Below, one piece after another: positions 21,889-32,784 of a DNA stretch of 64,000 bases; positions within the stretch are counted from its first letter, which is position 1; every line of letters begins with the position of its first letter. The translations under genes were made by a program, and so were the position numbers. Under the pieces are notes generated by a model. That model had not been told where the DNA came from and ran no database searches. It worked only from the letters and a program-made list of their open reading frames with translations. The stretch is from Pseudopyrenochaeta lycopersici (lineage: Eukaryota; Ascomycota; Dothideomycetes; Pleosporales; Pseudopyrenochaetaceae), in assembly GCA_003313425.1 (NCBI GenBank), contig NHZP01000004.1:1116001-1180000 (forward strand), in the 5' to 3' direction.

Positions 21889-23954
21889 CTGACAAACACT
21901 TGAAGATGTATGGAAATACTAAAACAGAACTGGACAAGATGACGAAAGAACGCCGAAATGGCCAAGTGAGGAAGGAAGATCCCAGGCCTATCTATGCAAG
22001 ATAACCTTGATAACAGTCTCGGCACTTCACACGATATATACATGCACAAGTCCAGAGCACCGGACTCAAGGGGTAAGACACATTGTTTATCAAGTAAGTG
22101 CTCCAACCAGACCAAGTCGCCAACATTAGGCGGTGGCTGGGGTAAGGAGATATTCCAGGGTCAAGGGGAGGAAAGGGCGTTACGTTGAACCATATCCCCG
22201 GACCTTACAGCACTACACTGTATTGATCTACCCGGATGAGCAGCAGCGGCAGAGAGATCTCGGTGTGTCGATGGCTGCTTGGTTTGAGATGGGTTCTGTG
22301 CTCTGTCCAATGATCGCCACGCAACGCAACGCAATGGCGTCGTTCGTGGTCCGGATGGAGCAGGGAATCGTAGGCGAGAAGAAGGAAAGCAAGGGATGGC
22401 TGACTTGTCAACATACCTTCTATGCGATGGCGTCCTGTCGGGCAACGCTCTCAAACAATGGGCGATATACCTGGTCATGCAGCGTGCTTTGCAGTCTGCG
22501 TTAAAGTCTGCGAGGATCATGGTGCCGGACGCCATGGGAAATCGGAAGAAGTGCAGTGCATCCGCTGGCTGCAGCTAGTGGAGAGCCGTTGTTGCGCAAG
22601 CTCATTTGTGCGGCGATGGGGAAAAAGGTGAGGTATTGGATCGTGGTGACTGTCGCCGTCGTACAGCATCATTGGAATGTAACTTCACCCATCAATTCCA
22701 CAAAACCCTTCATAGACCAGAGAGACAATCAACAGTGGGTATGAGTCGTGTCTTGACCTGTCTCGAAGAAAATCAAAGCGCGCGATCTTTCTTGAACGAG
22801 TAAATACGAAGCCATGAAAATGACGTAGAGAATGTGAGAAGTCGCAACGCATAGAAAAGGACACAAACAATAGCAAAGATGGCCACATGCCCTTGCATGC
22901 AAGACACGTAAGCACTGGTTTACAGGTTCACGATGCTCTGCACTGTCCTGGTGCGTACGATGTCGGATTCGTGCCGCCCGACGTTGCATCTCGGAACCAG
23001 TTCGTAATCCACTCGCATTGTCAGGCGTCTCAGCCACCGGTTACGAGCTGAACGGCTCTGTAGCCACCTTTCGAAAAAGTGTATCGATAATAGCTGAGAC
23101 TATACACTGTGTTGTGGTCCGTAGAACAAAAGGTCTTGGAGTATGGTGTGAGATGTCGACACGCCCCAACCCCACAACGTTCACGCCGTGATGCTTGGCA
23201 ATGGCTTGAGGAAAGTGACGACTGACAAGTCCATGATAATTGACGACGATAATTTGCATTATCAGTGGATGTTTCGTTCATGAAACTATCGATAATGTAT
23301 ACCTACATTACGCAATGATAGAAAAATGAAATGTGCCAGCTCATCGTTCGGCTCGATGTCCGGAAGCCCTCCTACCGCGATAATGCTAGAATCCTGGTTG
23401 TTTTCCAAGGCAAACTTCTCACGCTTCGGACATCCCGCCGAAAAGACAAGAAAGCAATGTGAGCTATTCAGCAGCAGCAAACGGGTGTGGATAGGATGAA
23501 AACTTCCGTCGTGCTATTCGAATTGATCTCTCGTCATCATTCGAAAGGAGCAGCACCCCAATTTGAATTTTGGATTTCGTAGAATTCATTGAATGAGCCA
23601 GAACAAAACGCTTTTTATTATCTTCATTCTTCTCAGAGGGAGCCCCTCTGCTGCCCTTCAAACATAAAGTCAGTGCTTTCAGGGTCGGGCCCCCGCAAGT
23701 TCCGCTGATGCATGCACACTGCATATCCTCTGCATCGGATATTTTTCAGGCAAAAGCCATTCAAATCGATAAATTTATATTTGAATCCACGGAATCTCTT
23801 GTGTTTCAGCATGTTTGCTCGTGCCTGCTTCTTGCCTACATTTCTTGTTCACGATTTCCGAAATTCCATGACATCGCCCAAAACTGCCCAGGATCGTGAC
23901 GCAGCTTGGTTTTGGTTTTGGGTATCAACTTCGTATCCGAGCTGAAGTTTGAAG
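21889..23954. other. Gene-poor region with possible gene remnants
   Basis: No intact gene is seen. Two minus-strand open segments, 23286-23480 and 23041-23259, have protein-like composition (for example ENNQDSSIIAVGGLPDIEP and VNVVGLGRVDISHHTPRP) and lie next to one another in the same direction. They may be exons of a decayed gene, but there is no start and no family was recognised. Confidence 0.3.
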
Positions 23955-26190
23955 ATGAAGATGAGGTTCCGAAGTCTGAGGGAACTAGATCAAACAGATG
24001 GAACGGTGTTGTTACAGCGAGGTCCCGAGGCCCTTCTTGCCAAAGCTTCTACTGAGTGTGGTGCTAAGATCAACAAAGTCAACACCGACGCATCACCTAC
24101 GATTATCATTCTCGTTCCAAAACCTTCGGCCAATGATCCGAATGACCCTCTTCGTTGGTCTACTTCCAAGAAACATGTCGCTTTTGCGTCTGTATGCGCC
24201 TTTACCTTCTTGACCAACTATGGAATTAGCGGACTCGCACCTGCATTCTACATACTGTCCCTCGAATTTAACAAGTCCATGACTGAGACTTCTCATCTGC
24301 TGCTATGGCCGATCCTCGTCTTGGGCGCCTTCAACTTCTTTTGGGTGCCTCTGGCTAATTGCAAGTGTCCCAATGTCGATGCCTATCCCAATGCTAACAT
24401 GTTTCGTCAGATTTCGGGAAGCGTCCTATCTTTGTACTCACGAGCGCCTTGTTATGCGCATGCTTTGTGTGGGGAGCCTTGGCGACGTCATTCAATAGCT
24501 TAATGTGGAGTAATATTATTGCTGCCTTTGCCGGTAGTTCAACGGAAGCGCTAGGTGCGGCTATTGTGAATGTAAGTATCAGCTACCACTTTCAGAACCG
24601 TGAATATGAAGCGGTTGTGTAAGGTCAACCCTTGGGTTCTAATCTAGATTCAACCCGATCATCGGACCGCTCATTCTACGCGCTGATGCCGAGAGACAGG
24701 CTACTGGAATGTGCCGGAATTGATATTCTCAGCAGCAACCTGATCCCTGGGAGGATATGTGAGTGTGTATGACTGAGACATTGTCTAGGACCTGTACTTT
24801 TTGCATGAACGAGGCACAAAGATGGGTTATTACATGTAGGCAGTTCCTTTTCTAGAGAAACATCTTGGACACGTCTAATAGACGGCTCTAAGGGCATTAA
24901 TAATACTGACTGTTCCTAGGAATGCCATAGCTGGTGGTAATACCATAGGCCCTCTAATCTGCGGCTTTATCATCACGAACCTAAGCTGGCGTTGGCACAA
25001 GTGGATCGCCGTCATCTTAACGGGGATCAACTTCCTTACAGTCGTATGGTTTGTACCAGAGACAAGATACCAACGTGGAAAGACAGACGGTGTAGGCACT
25101 GGAGTTAGTACCCCAGTCTGCTTGTCGCATAATGGGACCGATCATGCGATTGGTAAACCTACATGGGGGGGCTCAGATGGAGATATAGCCCAGCAAGTAC
25201 CCAAGAAAACCTGGGCACAGGAATTGAGCTTGTGGAACGGTGTGCCTGATACCAATCTTCTGAAGATGTTCATCCGGTTCGTCACCACTTATTGCTGTGG
25301 AAAGTCAGATCTGGTGCTAATGTGAGGACAGCCCGTTCCCGATGATGGCGTATCCTTCTGTCATCTTTTCTTTTCTCTGTTACTCAATCTCTCTTGTTGT
25401 TGTAGTGGCAGTCAATATTTTGAACCCATTTGTGTTGCAGGCACCGCCTTACAATCTGAGCCCTCAGATCAATGGCCTAATCAACATCCCAGGACTCCTT
25501 GGGAATTTATTCGGGGCTTGGGCAGGAGGTAAGCATATCTCGGTCCATTAAACACGTGTAGTGACGGGCACGGTTCACTGCTGATTATTCTTAGGCAATC
25601 TTGTCGATATGTGGTGCACCTGGCGAACAATGAAGAATCAGGGTGTCTACGAGCCCGAGAGCCGCTTATACATGATCACAATACCACTCATCATCACATC
25701 GGCAGGCTGCATAGTGTTTGGCTACGGGGTGCAGGATACTTTATCGTGGGTATCTCTGTTCTTCGGATACGGAATGATATCTGTCGCATTGACTGCGGTG
25801 AGTCTTTCCCTAGTTTTCAATTGCCGACAGCATGATGCTGAAATTTCCGTTTGCAGACCCCAACCATCACGATGGCATATGTGAGCGATTGTGCTTTGTC
25901 ATTGAATTCTGATGCCTTACTGCTTGTAAATGGGCTGAAGAATATCGTCGCCTTTGGATTTCTGTATGGTGTCGTGCCATGTACGTCAGAACTATGTACG
26001 AAGAGCATGTAGAGCACATACTGACTGCATACCTTCAATACTAGGGGTGGAACAAGTTGGCTATGTTAATTGTTTCGGCACCATGGCAGGCATTTTTGTA
26101 GTTGTTGTAGGTTTTGGCGCTGTGCTATTGATCATATATGGCGCAAAAGCACGCCACACGGTGGCAGGGTGGAGATTGGTCTTGGAGTGA
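23955..26190 (+). CDS. MFS transporter (fungal DHA1 / Hol1-like)
   Basis: Eight exons: 23955-24360, 24411-24571, 24789-24835, 24920-25276, 25332-25528, 25595-25797, 25857-25980 and 26045-26190. All phases agree and give 546 residues. Intron 1 has a GC-AG pair; using it restores VPLANYFGKRPIF, the loop 2-3 signature of fungal DHA1 transporters. DLYFLHERGTKMGYYM and GNTIGPLICGFI match the TM4-TM5 region. WFVPETRYQR closes the first half. The second half starts after a charged loop of about 70 residues and has six more hydrophobic segments, ending WRLVLE. Proton-coupled export or uptake of a small molecule at the plasma membrane is expected; the substrate cannot be told. The gene converges with the CAB2 gene, only about 150 bases away. 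Confidence 0.88.
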
Positions 26191-26342
26191 GCTATTGGAG
26201 GCATAAGAGTGCCAGAGTGGGAGTTGACTTCTCAATACGTATCAGGTTTGGCGCGTTGCACCAGGGTTCACCTACCAGGAATGATGCGCATGGCATGAAA
26301 GACAGGGCTTGTATGTACTTGCTCTTCTATAGTGGTTACATA

Positions 26343-27506
26343 TTACGCAGCCCCAGCTCTTGCCTGAGCTTGATCTATAAGTGTAGTATGCATCGACTCA
26401 ATCTCCGGGATGATCAAAGATTCAATCTCCAGCGCTGGCTCACCTTGGGGTATCCCCTTCTCTGTGGCAATTGGCTCATCTGCTTCGAAGTTCTCTTTCT
26501 TTGCTATGCGATCGGCAGAGCCTACAAGTGACGGCAGCCCGGAGAAACTCTTTGTTCTGCGGCTGCGCGGTACTCGGATCCACTTCTCACCGTCAAGTGC
26601 GGAGACGAAGACAACCTCCCACTTCCGGGTGAGCAGCAAATTGCCAATCACTAAATGATGCGAATATTTGTTTAAGGAATATTGAGCTTTCTTGACCAGC
26701 ATGGCCGGATCGGTCTCTAGCTTGAAGCTCACAATCATGGCTTGAGGTGCCCAGCCATCAACAAGCTGCTTCAAGAACTTGGGCACAGGCTCCAAATCGA
26801 TGACCAAACTCCTGCCTTCAGTGCGTGCTGCCGGTGGCTTCACATTGCCACGCGCACTAGCACCATCTGCGCCTAGGAGAAATTCCTCATTTGATTGTAT
26901 TTTGTGCTCGACCATGCGATCCTGGGGAACGAAGAAGTCGGACACGGCGGCGGCGAGGTAAAACATGGCTTTTGGACCCAGCGGGCGCATGAGCTGGGCG
27001 ACCTCGCGCAGATTCCACAGGTACTCGGTGATTGTGACGTAGGACAGAATCAGTAGCTTGTTGTCGCGCTTGACCTCGGCGTACTGGCGCAGCACACGCA
27101 GCATCTCGTCCTGGTGCTGACTATCGACCACCACCTGCCCGTTCTCTTCCTTCATGTAGTCCAGAAAGGACCGCGTGTTGTGCGAGTAGTGCCGCGAAAA
27201 GGGCAAGAGGGAGAATTGGCGATGGAGGAAGATGACGGCGTAGCCATTCTGCAGGAAATATTCGGCGCTGGTTGCTCCACGTGTACCTGCGGAGAAATTA
27301 TCAATGTAGCGCACCGTCTGCGTCTCCAATGGCACTGTGGTTCCACCGGATGTGACGAGGACTAGGCGACGGCCCTCGTCGGCATGGCGTGTAATGAACT
27401 CGCGGGCGAGTGTCGTGTTGGTCTTCAGGTCTTTCGGCGGCGGCTCATGGGTAAAGTAGTTGCTTTCGGCCTCTTGTATGCTGCTGCTGCTGTGTTCGTC
27501 GGCCAT
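26343..27506 (-). CDS. CAB2: Phosphopantothenate-cysteine ligase
   Basis: Second step of CoA synthesis from phosphopantothenate: ligation of cysteine, in the cytosol. A single exon encodes 387 residues from the ATG at 27506. An in-frame ATG at 27584 would add 26 residues that do not resemble the family. [29 protein letters not shown] is the nucleotide-binding N-terminal motif (split here for description: [10 protein letters not shown] and IDNFSAG). [12 protein letters not shown] is the strongly conserved CoaB motif containing the Asn/Asp-rich active-site loop. VSFKLETD and LVIGNLL belong to the C-terminal half of the fold. The upstream region is shared with the divergent Zn2Cys6 gene. Confidence 0.93.
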   Translation of the reverse strand: MADEHSSSSIQEAESNYFTHEPPPKDLKTNTTLAREFITRHADEGRRLVLVTSGGTTVPLETQTVRYIDNFSAGTRGATSAEYFLQNGYAVIFLHRQFSLLPFSRHYSHNTRSFLDYMKEENGQVVVDSQHQDEMLRVLRQYAEVKRDNKLLILSYVTITEYLWNLREVAQLMRPLGPKAMFYLAAAVSDFFVPQDRMVEHKIQSNEEFLLGADGASARGNVKPPAARTEGRSLVIDLEPVPKFLKQLVDGWAPQAMIVSFKLETDPAMLVKKAQYSLNKYSHHLVIGNLLLTRKWEVVFVSALDGEKWIRVPRSRRTKSFSGLPSLVGSADRIAKKENFEADEPIATEKGIPQGEPALEIESLIIPEIESMHTTLIDQAQARAGAA

Positions 27507-28407
27507 GGTGGCATTGCCGAGCTTGTTGCGACACACTTGTTTGGTGTTGATGGCTGCGGGGTAGCTTGAAGCTCGTAGCGTCATGTTGTCACGTGCCTAA
27601 GCTCCCAGCCTCCAGTGTTGCACCTGCCTCAATGGTCCATTCGTGTGCCGATATCAAAAGAAAGAACACAAAGTGAGGCCCAGCCAGCCTCCTCGATCCT
27701 TCTCCGCCTACTCCGCGGAACAAGGTCGCAGTACTTAAGCCCCTTGAACCTCCTCACCCCAGGCTTCTTTCTTGCTGTGCTCTATCTGTTCCATTCCTGG
27801 GCCATTGCCTAACCATCTTGCGGGTATTCCGGTTTCCCCATCCCAAGGTAGTAATGACCCTGGCCTCGCTACACTTGCCAGGACGCATATTACTGAGCAT
27901 GGCCTGATTCTTGCTTCTGCTCAGCGTGTCGCGAGTTCGTTACTCTCAGCATCGTTTTAACTCCCCGCACGCCATCGGCCTCAGAGGAGACGGCACACCC
28001 CATCGGGAATCAAGGCCGGGCCACTTACAACGCAGGTCTGCGATCGGGTCAAACCCAATGATCGAACGAGTACTTGTCCGCTAATCTCGCATCGGATGGT
28101 CTGGACGGGTCTATCATCTGCAGATTCTTGTGTCACCAGGGCGCAATTTCTCTCGTGGGACCTTTACAGAGCCACACCCCTAGTTCTCGTACCTATTGAG
28201 GTGCGTAGAGCATGCGAGCTTAGAGAAATGATTTTGCCACCTGAGGTTGTGGTGCGCCTCCGATGACATCTGCTGTGTATGGTTCGGACCAAGCATCCGT
28301 GACGATCAATCCATCCTGCCTCCGTCTGGGGCCTAGAACTGTCTATTGTGAAATATGAGAGACTGTCATAAATTCGTACATCAAATTGCTCATACCTTCA
28401 TCACTCA
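27507..28407. promoter_or_regulatory. Divergent promoter region between CAB2 and the Zn2Cys6 gene
   Basis: About 900 bases lie between two divergent start codons and must hold both promoters and 5' UTRs. No clear TATA box or coding sequence is seen. Confidence 0.45.
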
Positions 28408-31400
28408 ATGTCTTTCCCAGCCGCAGGATCCGGAGGGCCTTCAAAGGTTGCTATTCCAAGACTTCCCCAGAAACGTAAAGATCCGCCACGAAAAGGCATT
28501 GTCAGCAGGCAAGATCGAGTGAGTCGAGCCTGTCTGAGCTGCAGAGCGCGAAAAATCAAATGCAATGGAGCAACACCCAGATGTTCGCATTGCCATGATG
28601 CTGCCTCTCCATGCATATATGCCTCAAGCCGAAGGGATCGGCTCAAGACGTCCGTCGGACTCCCCATACACCACATCTCGGCCTTTTGACTTTTCGCAGG
28701 GCCACATCGCACAATCAAGACATGATCGCACTACTGCGAGAGCTTCGCTCGCAAACCTCAGTTGAGGAGCGAATCAAAATCGACAATCTGCTTGCGGCAG
28801 TGCGTCTTACCTTTCGGATTGGAACGATGTATTAATAATAGCGTGCAGGTCATCGATGATGTTGCAGATGCTGCCGACAATATACAAAAGTCTCCAGAGA
28901 AGTTTGAGGAAGCAGATCGTGGCGAAGAGCGAGGAGAAGCACATATCAGCGCCGAGGTAGGCAGTTCTGCAGATCTGGATCTTGTTGACGAAGATCTTCT
29001 CCGAGATGAGCAGACGCGAGCGACGGGGTTTGTTACCCTCAAAATATGCAACATAGGCATGCACTAACCTCGTACATTATAAAAGGTTCATTGGAAAGGC
29101 TTCTGAGATCCAATGGCTTCGAAAATTACACACAGATGGAGGCAACGACAAATATGCGGGACCTTACGGACCGCCAGGACAAGATAGCGAAGCCGCAAAC
29201 GAGCGCTTGGCTGCTTTGAGGCACCGCCAGGAAATGAATCCGTCGCCACTCATGCATACAAGCAAAGCAAGCTACTACCTGGATGATGAGATCTTGGAAA
29301 CAGATTTTATGGTTGATCCTTTCGCATTGCCTCCCTTTGAAACAGCAGAGAAGCTTTTGCAAGCTTACATGGAAAGCTGCCACAACACATTTCCATTCTT
29401 AGCCAAGAAAGTTTTCATCAACCAATTCTATCACTGTAAGTTAGCTCAAACCATCAACTAAATATCTTTAGGAACATGCTAGATCAGCATTCATGTACAC
29501 CACTGGTTGCAATCTTTCAATGCCAACGCAAATGAGTGCAAGTACTAATGAACTCTTCCTTCGCCAGATTATGCGGCATTGAGACGTGGACATCCATATG
29601 AGCCTCCTCCAAAATGGCAAGCGACCCTTAACCTCGTCTTCGCTATTGGTGCAGTGTATGCCCATCTCATCTCTGCCGAATGGCGTGAAGATGAGCGAGA
29701 TCACCTCGTCTATTACTCTCGTGCCTCAGCGCTAGGCCTGAAGGATCCTTGGTGGTTTTCTCATCCTGATCTTCCTCAAATGCGTGAGTCCTTCTTTGCT
29801 ATTTGCGGATGAAATAAGCACTGACATTGTCTCTCGATTGCCACAGAACTCACAGGTATGTTCGACCCTGCAATTGTGCTTGGCAGGCTTCTAACTTGCA
29901 ATGGCTCTGTTATCTTTCTACTATCTCAGCATTGGCCGCGTCAATCGGTGAGTACTCTGCTATGCTATCCAACTGCTCAGATTGGCCAACTTCTCGAAGG
30001 GCCTGGATTCTCATAGGTCTAGCGATGCGGTTCGGGTATGCTCTTGGGCTACACATTCGAAATGAAGACCGCGGTGCTGGAGCGGCCAAAAAGGAGGTCC
30101 TCTCCCGTATTTGGTGGGGTCACTACTCCTTTGAGAGGTTCGTATCAGCAGCAATTGGTCGACCTAGTTTAGGTGTCGACAGAAATTGTTCAGTGCCTCT
30201 TCCGCTCCCTATTCCCTCAGAAGATATTGAAGAGAGCATCATTGAATCCAGATTTGGGGATCAGACCAGGACATCAACCAACAACTTCCTTCGTAAATCA
30301 TCGACTCCAGCAGGGTTAAGTCCAGGTTCCAATCGAACAGTCTCAGAAGTGTCAACCTCTTCCACCGAGCGCACAAATTCCGGAACCTACCTCAAGAATA
30401 TCGTTTGGCTATTCCAGATTACGCAAGAAGCGTTGCATTTGTATGATCCAAGCACCATAAGCGAATCCTGGGAATCGACACAAAAGGTTATCGCGCAATT
30501 GAACGAAGACCTTGAGATGTGGGCTACCTCGCTTCCTGATGGACTCGACTTCTTCCATCGAGGACCCGTCATCAAGCATCGATATAGACGTGAGCAGAAT
30601 ACTCTCGATATTCTCTATCATAACACCAAAATATTGATCACAAGGCCGTGCCTGTGCCGCCTCGACCGCCGGATCGCAAACCAATCAGCTATCTCAGACG
30701 ACTTCAACCGACAAGCGGCTGCTACCTGCGTAGCTTCGGCGAAGGCTATTGCAAATCTCTTCCCAAACGAGCCAGAATACCATGTTGTGACACTTTACGA
30801 AGCGGGTCCTTGGTGGAGCATGGTTCATCATATAATGCAAAGCCTTGTTATTCTCCTTCTCGAAGTATCTCATGACGCAGGCCAGTTTCCAGAAGATCGA
30901 CAAGATATCATTCCTCCGCTAAAGAAGCTTGTGCGGTGGCTGCGGGCAATAAGGGTGAACAACGGCATGGCCAAACGTGCTTATTTCATTGTCTTCAATC
31001 TTTTGAAGAAATTGGCCACTACAATCAGCATTGTAAGTTAATCATCAGCACATCTCTTTCATTTCTATTGCTTTTTGACCTAAATTTAACAATTAATCTA
31101 CCACAATCAAATCTATTAATCCATATATAGGACATCTCAGACCTACTTCGCGAGGACTATGAAGCCAATGCCGAAGCTGCTGCTGCTATGACTCTATCGC
31201 CTCTCAAGGAGGGCAACGCGCACATAGCCAGCCCTCACAATGAGGCCCAGGGACGAAAGCACATAGTAACAGAGTCTTCGATTCGATCTCAATCCGAAGA
31301 TCAAGCTCATGCACACTATGGGCAGTATGGTGCAAATGCATATCCCAATCCATTTTATTGGCCGCAAGAAGATGGGCACTACACATCACAATCAGGGCAT

Positions 31401-31574
31401 TCAACCGGCTCTTTGATGGACCAATTCCCGGAATCATGGGCTGCTAATGGGTTGGCATCTACTGGCCTGTTTTTCACAAATTTTGATGAGCAGAATCAGC
31501 TGCCTGACTTTACTGGTGATGAGTTTATAGAACGGCATCAAGATGACCATCAAAGACCGCCCTACACTGGGTGA
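28408..31574 (+). CDS. Zn(II)2Cys6 transcription factor with a missing splice acceptor
   Basis: Exons: 28408-28649, 28700-28799, 28849-29027, 29086-29435, 29568-29783, 29847-29855 (nine bases), about 29902-29947, 30000-31032 and 31131-31574; phases fit a protein of about 872 residues. The zinc cluster, near residue 42, has the spacing C-x2-C-x6-C-x6-C-x2-C-x6-C (CLSCRARKIKC then PRCSHCHDAASPC). A linker with ATGFIGKASEIQWLR leads into a fungal-specific transcription factor domain: PPPKWQATLNLVFAIGA, AWILIGLAMRFGYALGLH, and RIWWGHYSFERFVSAAIGRP. The tail is Gln/Pro/His-rich. The intron starting GTATGT at 29856 has a good CTAAC branch point, but where AG is expected (29900-29901) the sequence is AA. 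Using the next acceptor loses a conserved block. The gene may therefore be impaired, or this base is an error. Targets unknown. Confidence 0.8.
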
Positions 31575-32784
31575 TTCGAAACTTCAGCACCGCTGAACGC
31601 GATCTGAGTGTGGGAGTAAGCCGTTCGAGGTCAAATTGCATCGTCTTTGTCACAGAGATGGTCGCACACAAGAACAGGATTCAACAAGTGACTTACTTGG
31701 ACGTGTTGTAGACAACTACCTTCTTTCATGCGCAGTCAATTATACCTTGATGGTTCTCTAGCTTTTCCCAATCTCTTACAGCTTCTGAAAAACGTCCAGC
31801 ATGCGCTTGACGCGCTCGAAATGTATTCAACATTACAACCTAAAATAAAGTCAATGTGGCGCCATTCACCAAGTTCCGTACCTCATCTTTTCTGTTACCG
31901 CTACTCTTAAGGTCTAGCAGCTACGTTTGGAGCAATATTTGAAATTCATCATCAACTAACCCATGGCTTTAACATAATTTTGCGGTATTTCCAGCAAATT
32001 TCATTGCATAATGCTATGCCACAACGTGCTTGTCCACGACACTTCAATTTCCCGCTTCTTCGTCGTCATCATCAAGATACCAACGCCAATTCGGCAGCTG
32101 GAATCGCAGTAGCGGGGGTTTGAGCACGAACATTCTCGATAACGTGAGAACCGTGGATCTCCCAAGATGCCTGTCTTGCTCCTGCTCCTGCCTGATGGAG
32201 CTTAGTGGAATGTCTGGCTTTCATAGTCGAAATGCTTGGGAAGCTTCGACCTCGCCACGAAGCTTCGAACTTTCAACTTCACTTGTACGCAATTTACAAA
32301 CTTTATTCATTGGCCCCAGCGTTTGTAAATAGCCGGGTCATACTTTGTTAAGTTTTTCTGTCAGCTCGACATATCGATGTTCGCGCCCTCAAGGGATTCT
32401 AGGCTTGTCAACCTAATCCTGGCGTCGGATACGATTCTGAGCCGAGAGTACCGAGAGTATCTCAACCTGCCTCTTTCAGTACCCCTGTCTGCATAGCGGT
32501 TGAGGTTAATATAGTCACTATCAATCAAGCCTCGCCCATTCGCTGCGAAGCAAGTTTTGCCTCATCGGACATGGATCTTGCTTCAAGGAGCGCACAGTGC
32601 GCCTGCGGTCATGATGTCCATCATCATTAATAGCCTGCGTGATTTCCAGGTCCGCGGTAAATGATGCCCATGTCCAGCAAAATATAAGAGGGGAAGGAGA
32701 CCGTGGGCGTGGTCACAACGTCTGTGAGCCTGGAATTGCTTTCCTCTTCAGCGTCTAGAATTGTAGTCATATTGTGTTGCAACA
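31575..32784. other. Intergenic region upstream of the S41 peptidase gene
   Basis: No gene is visible. It should hold the 3' UTR of the transcription factor gene and the promoter of the peptidase gene. Confidence 0.5.
32683..32688 (+). promoter_or_regulatory. Possible TATA box of the S41 peptidase gene
   Basis: The sequence AATATAAGAG lies about 100 bases before the ATG at 32785, a usual distance for a fungal TATA element. The match is short and could be chance. Confidence 0.3.

Noticed and set aside
23949..26190. Reading the MFS gene as a pseudogene because of stops between its segments
   Set aside because: All stops fall inside introns with proper signals once the GC-AG intron is accepted; the joined exons stay in frame for 546 residues.
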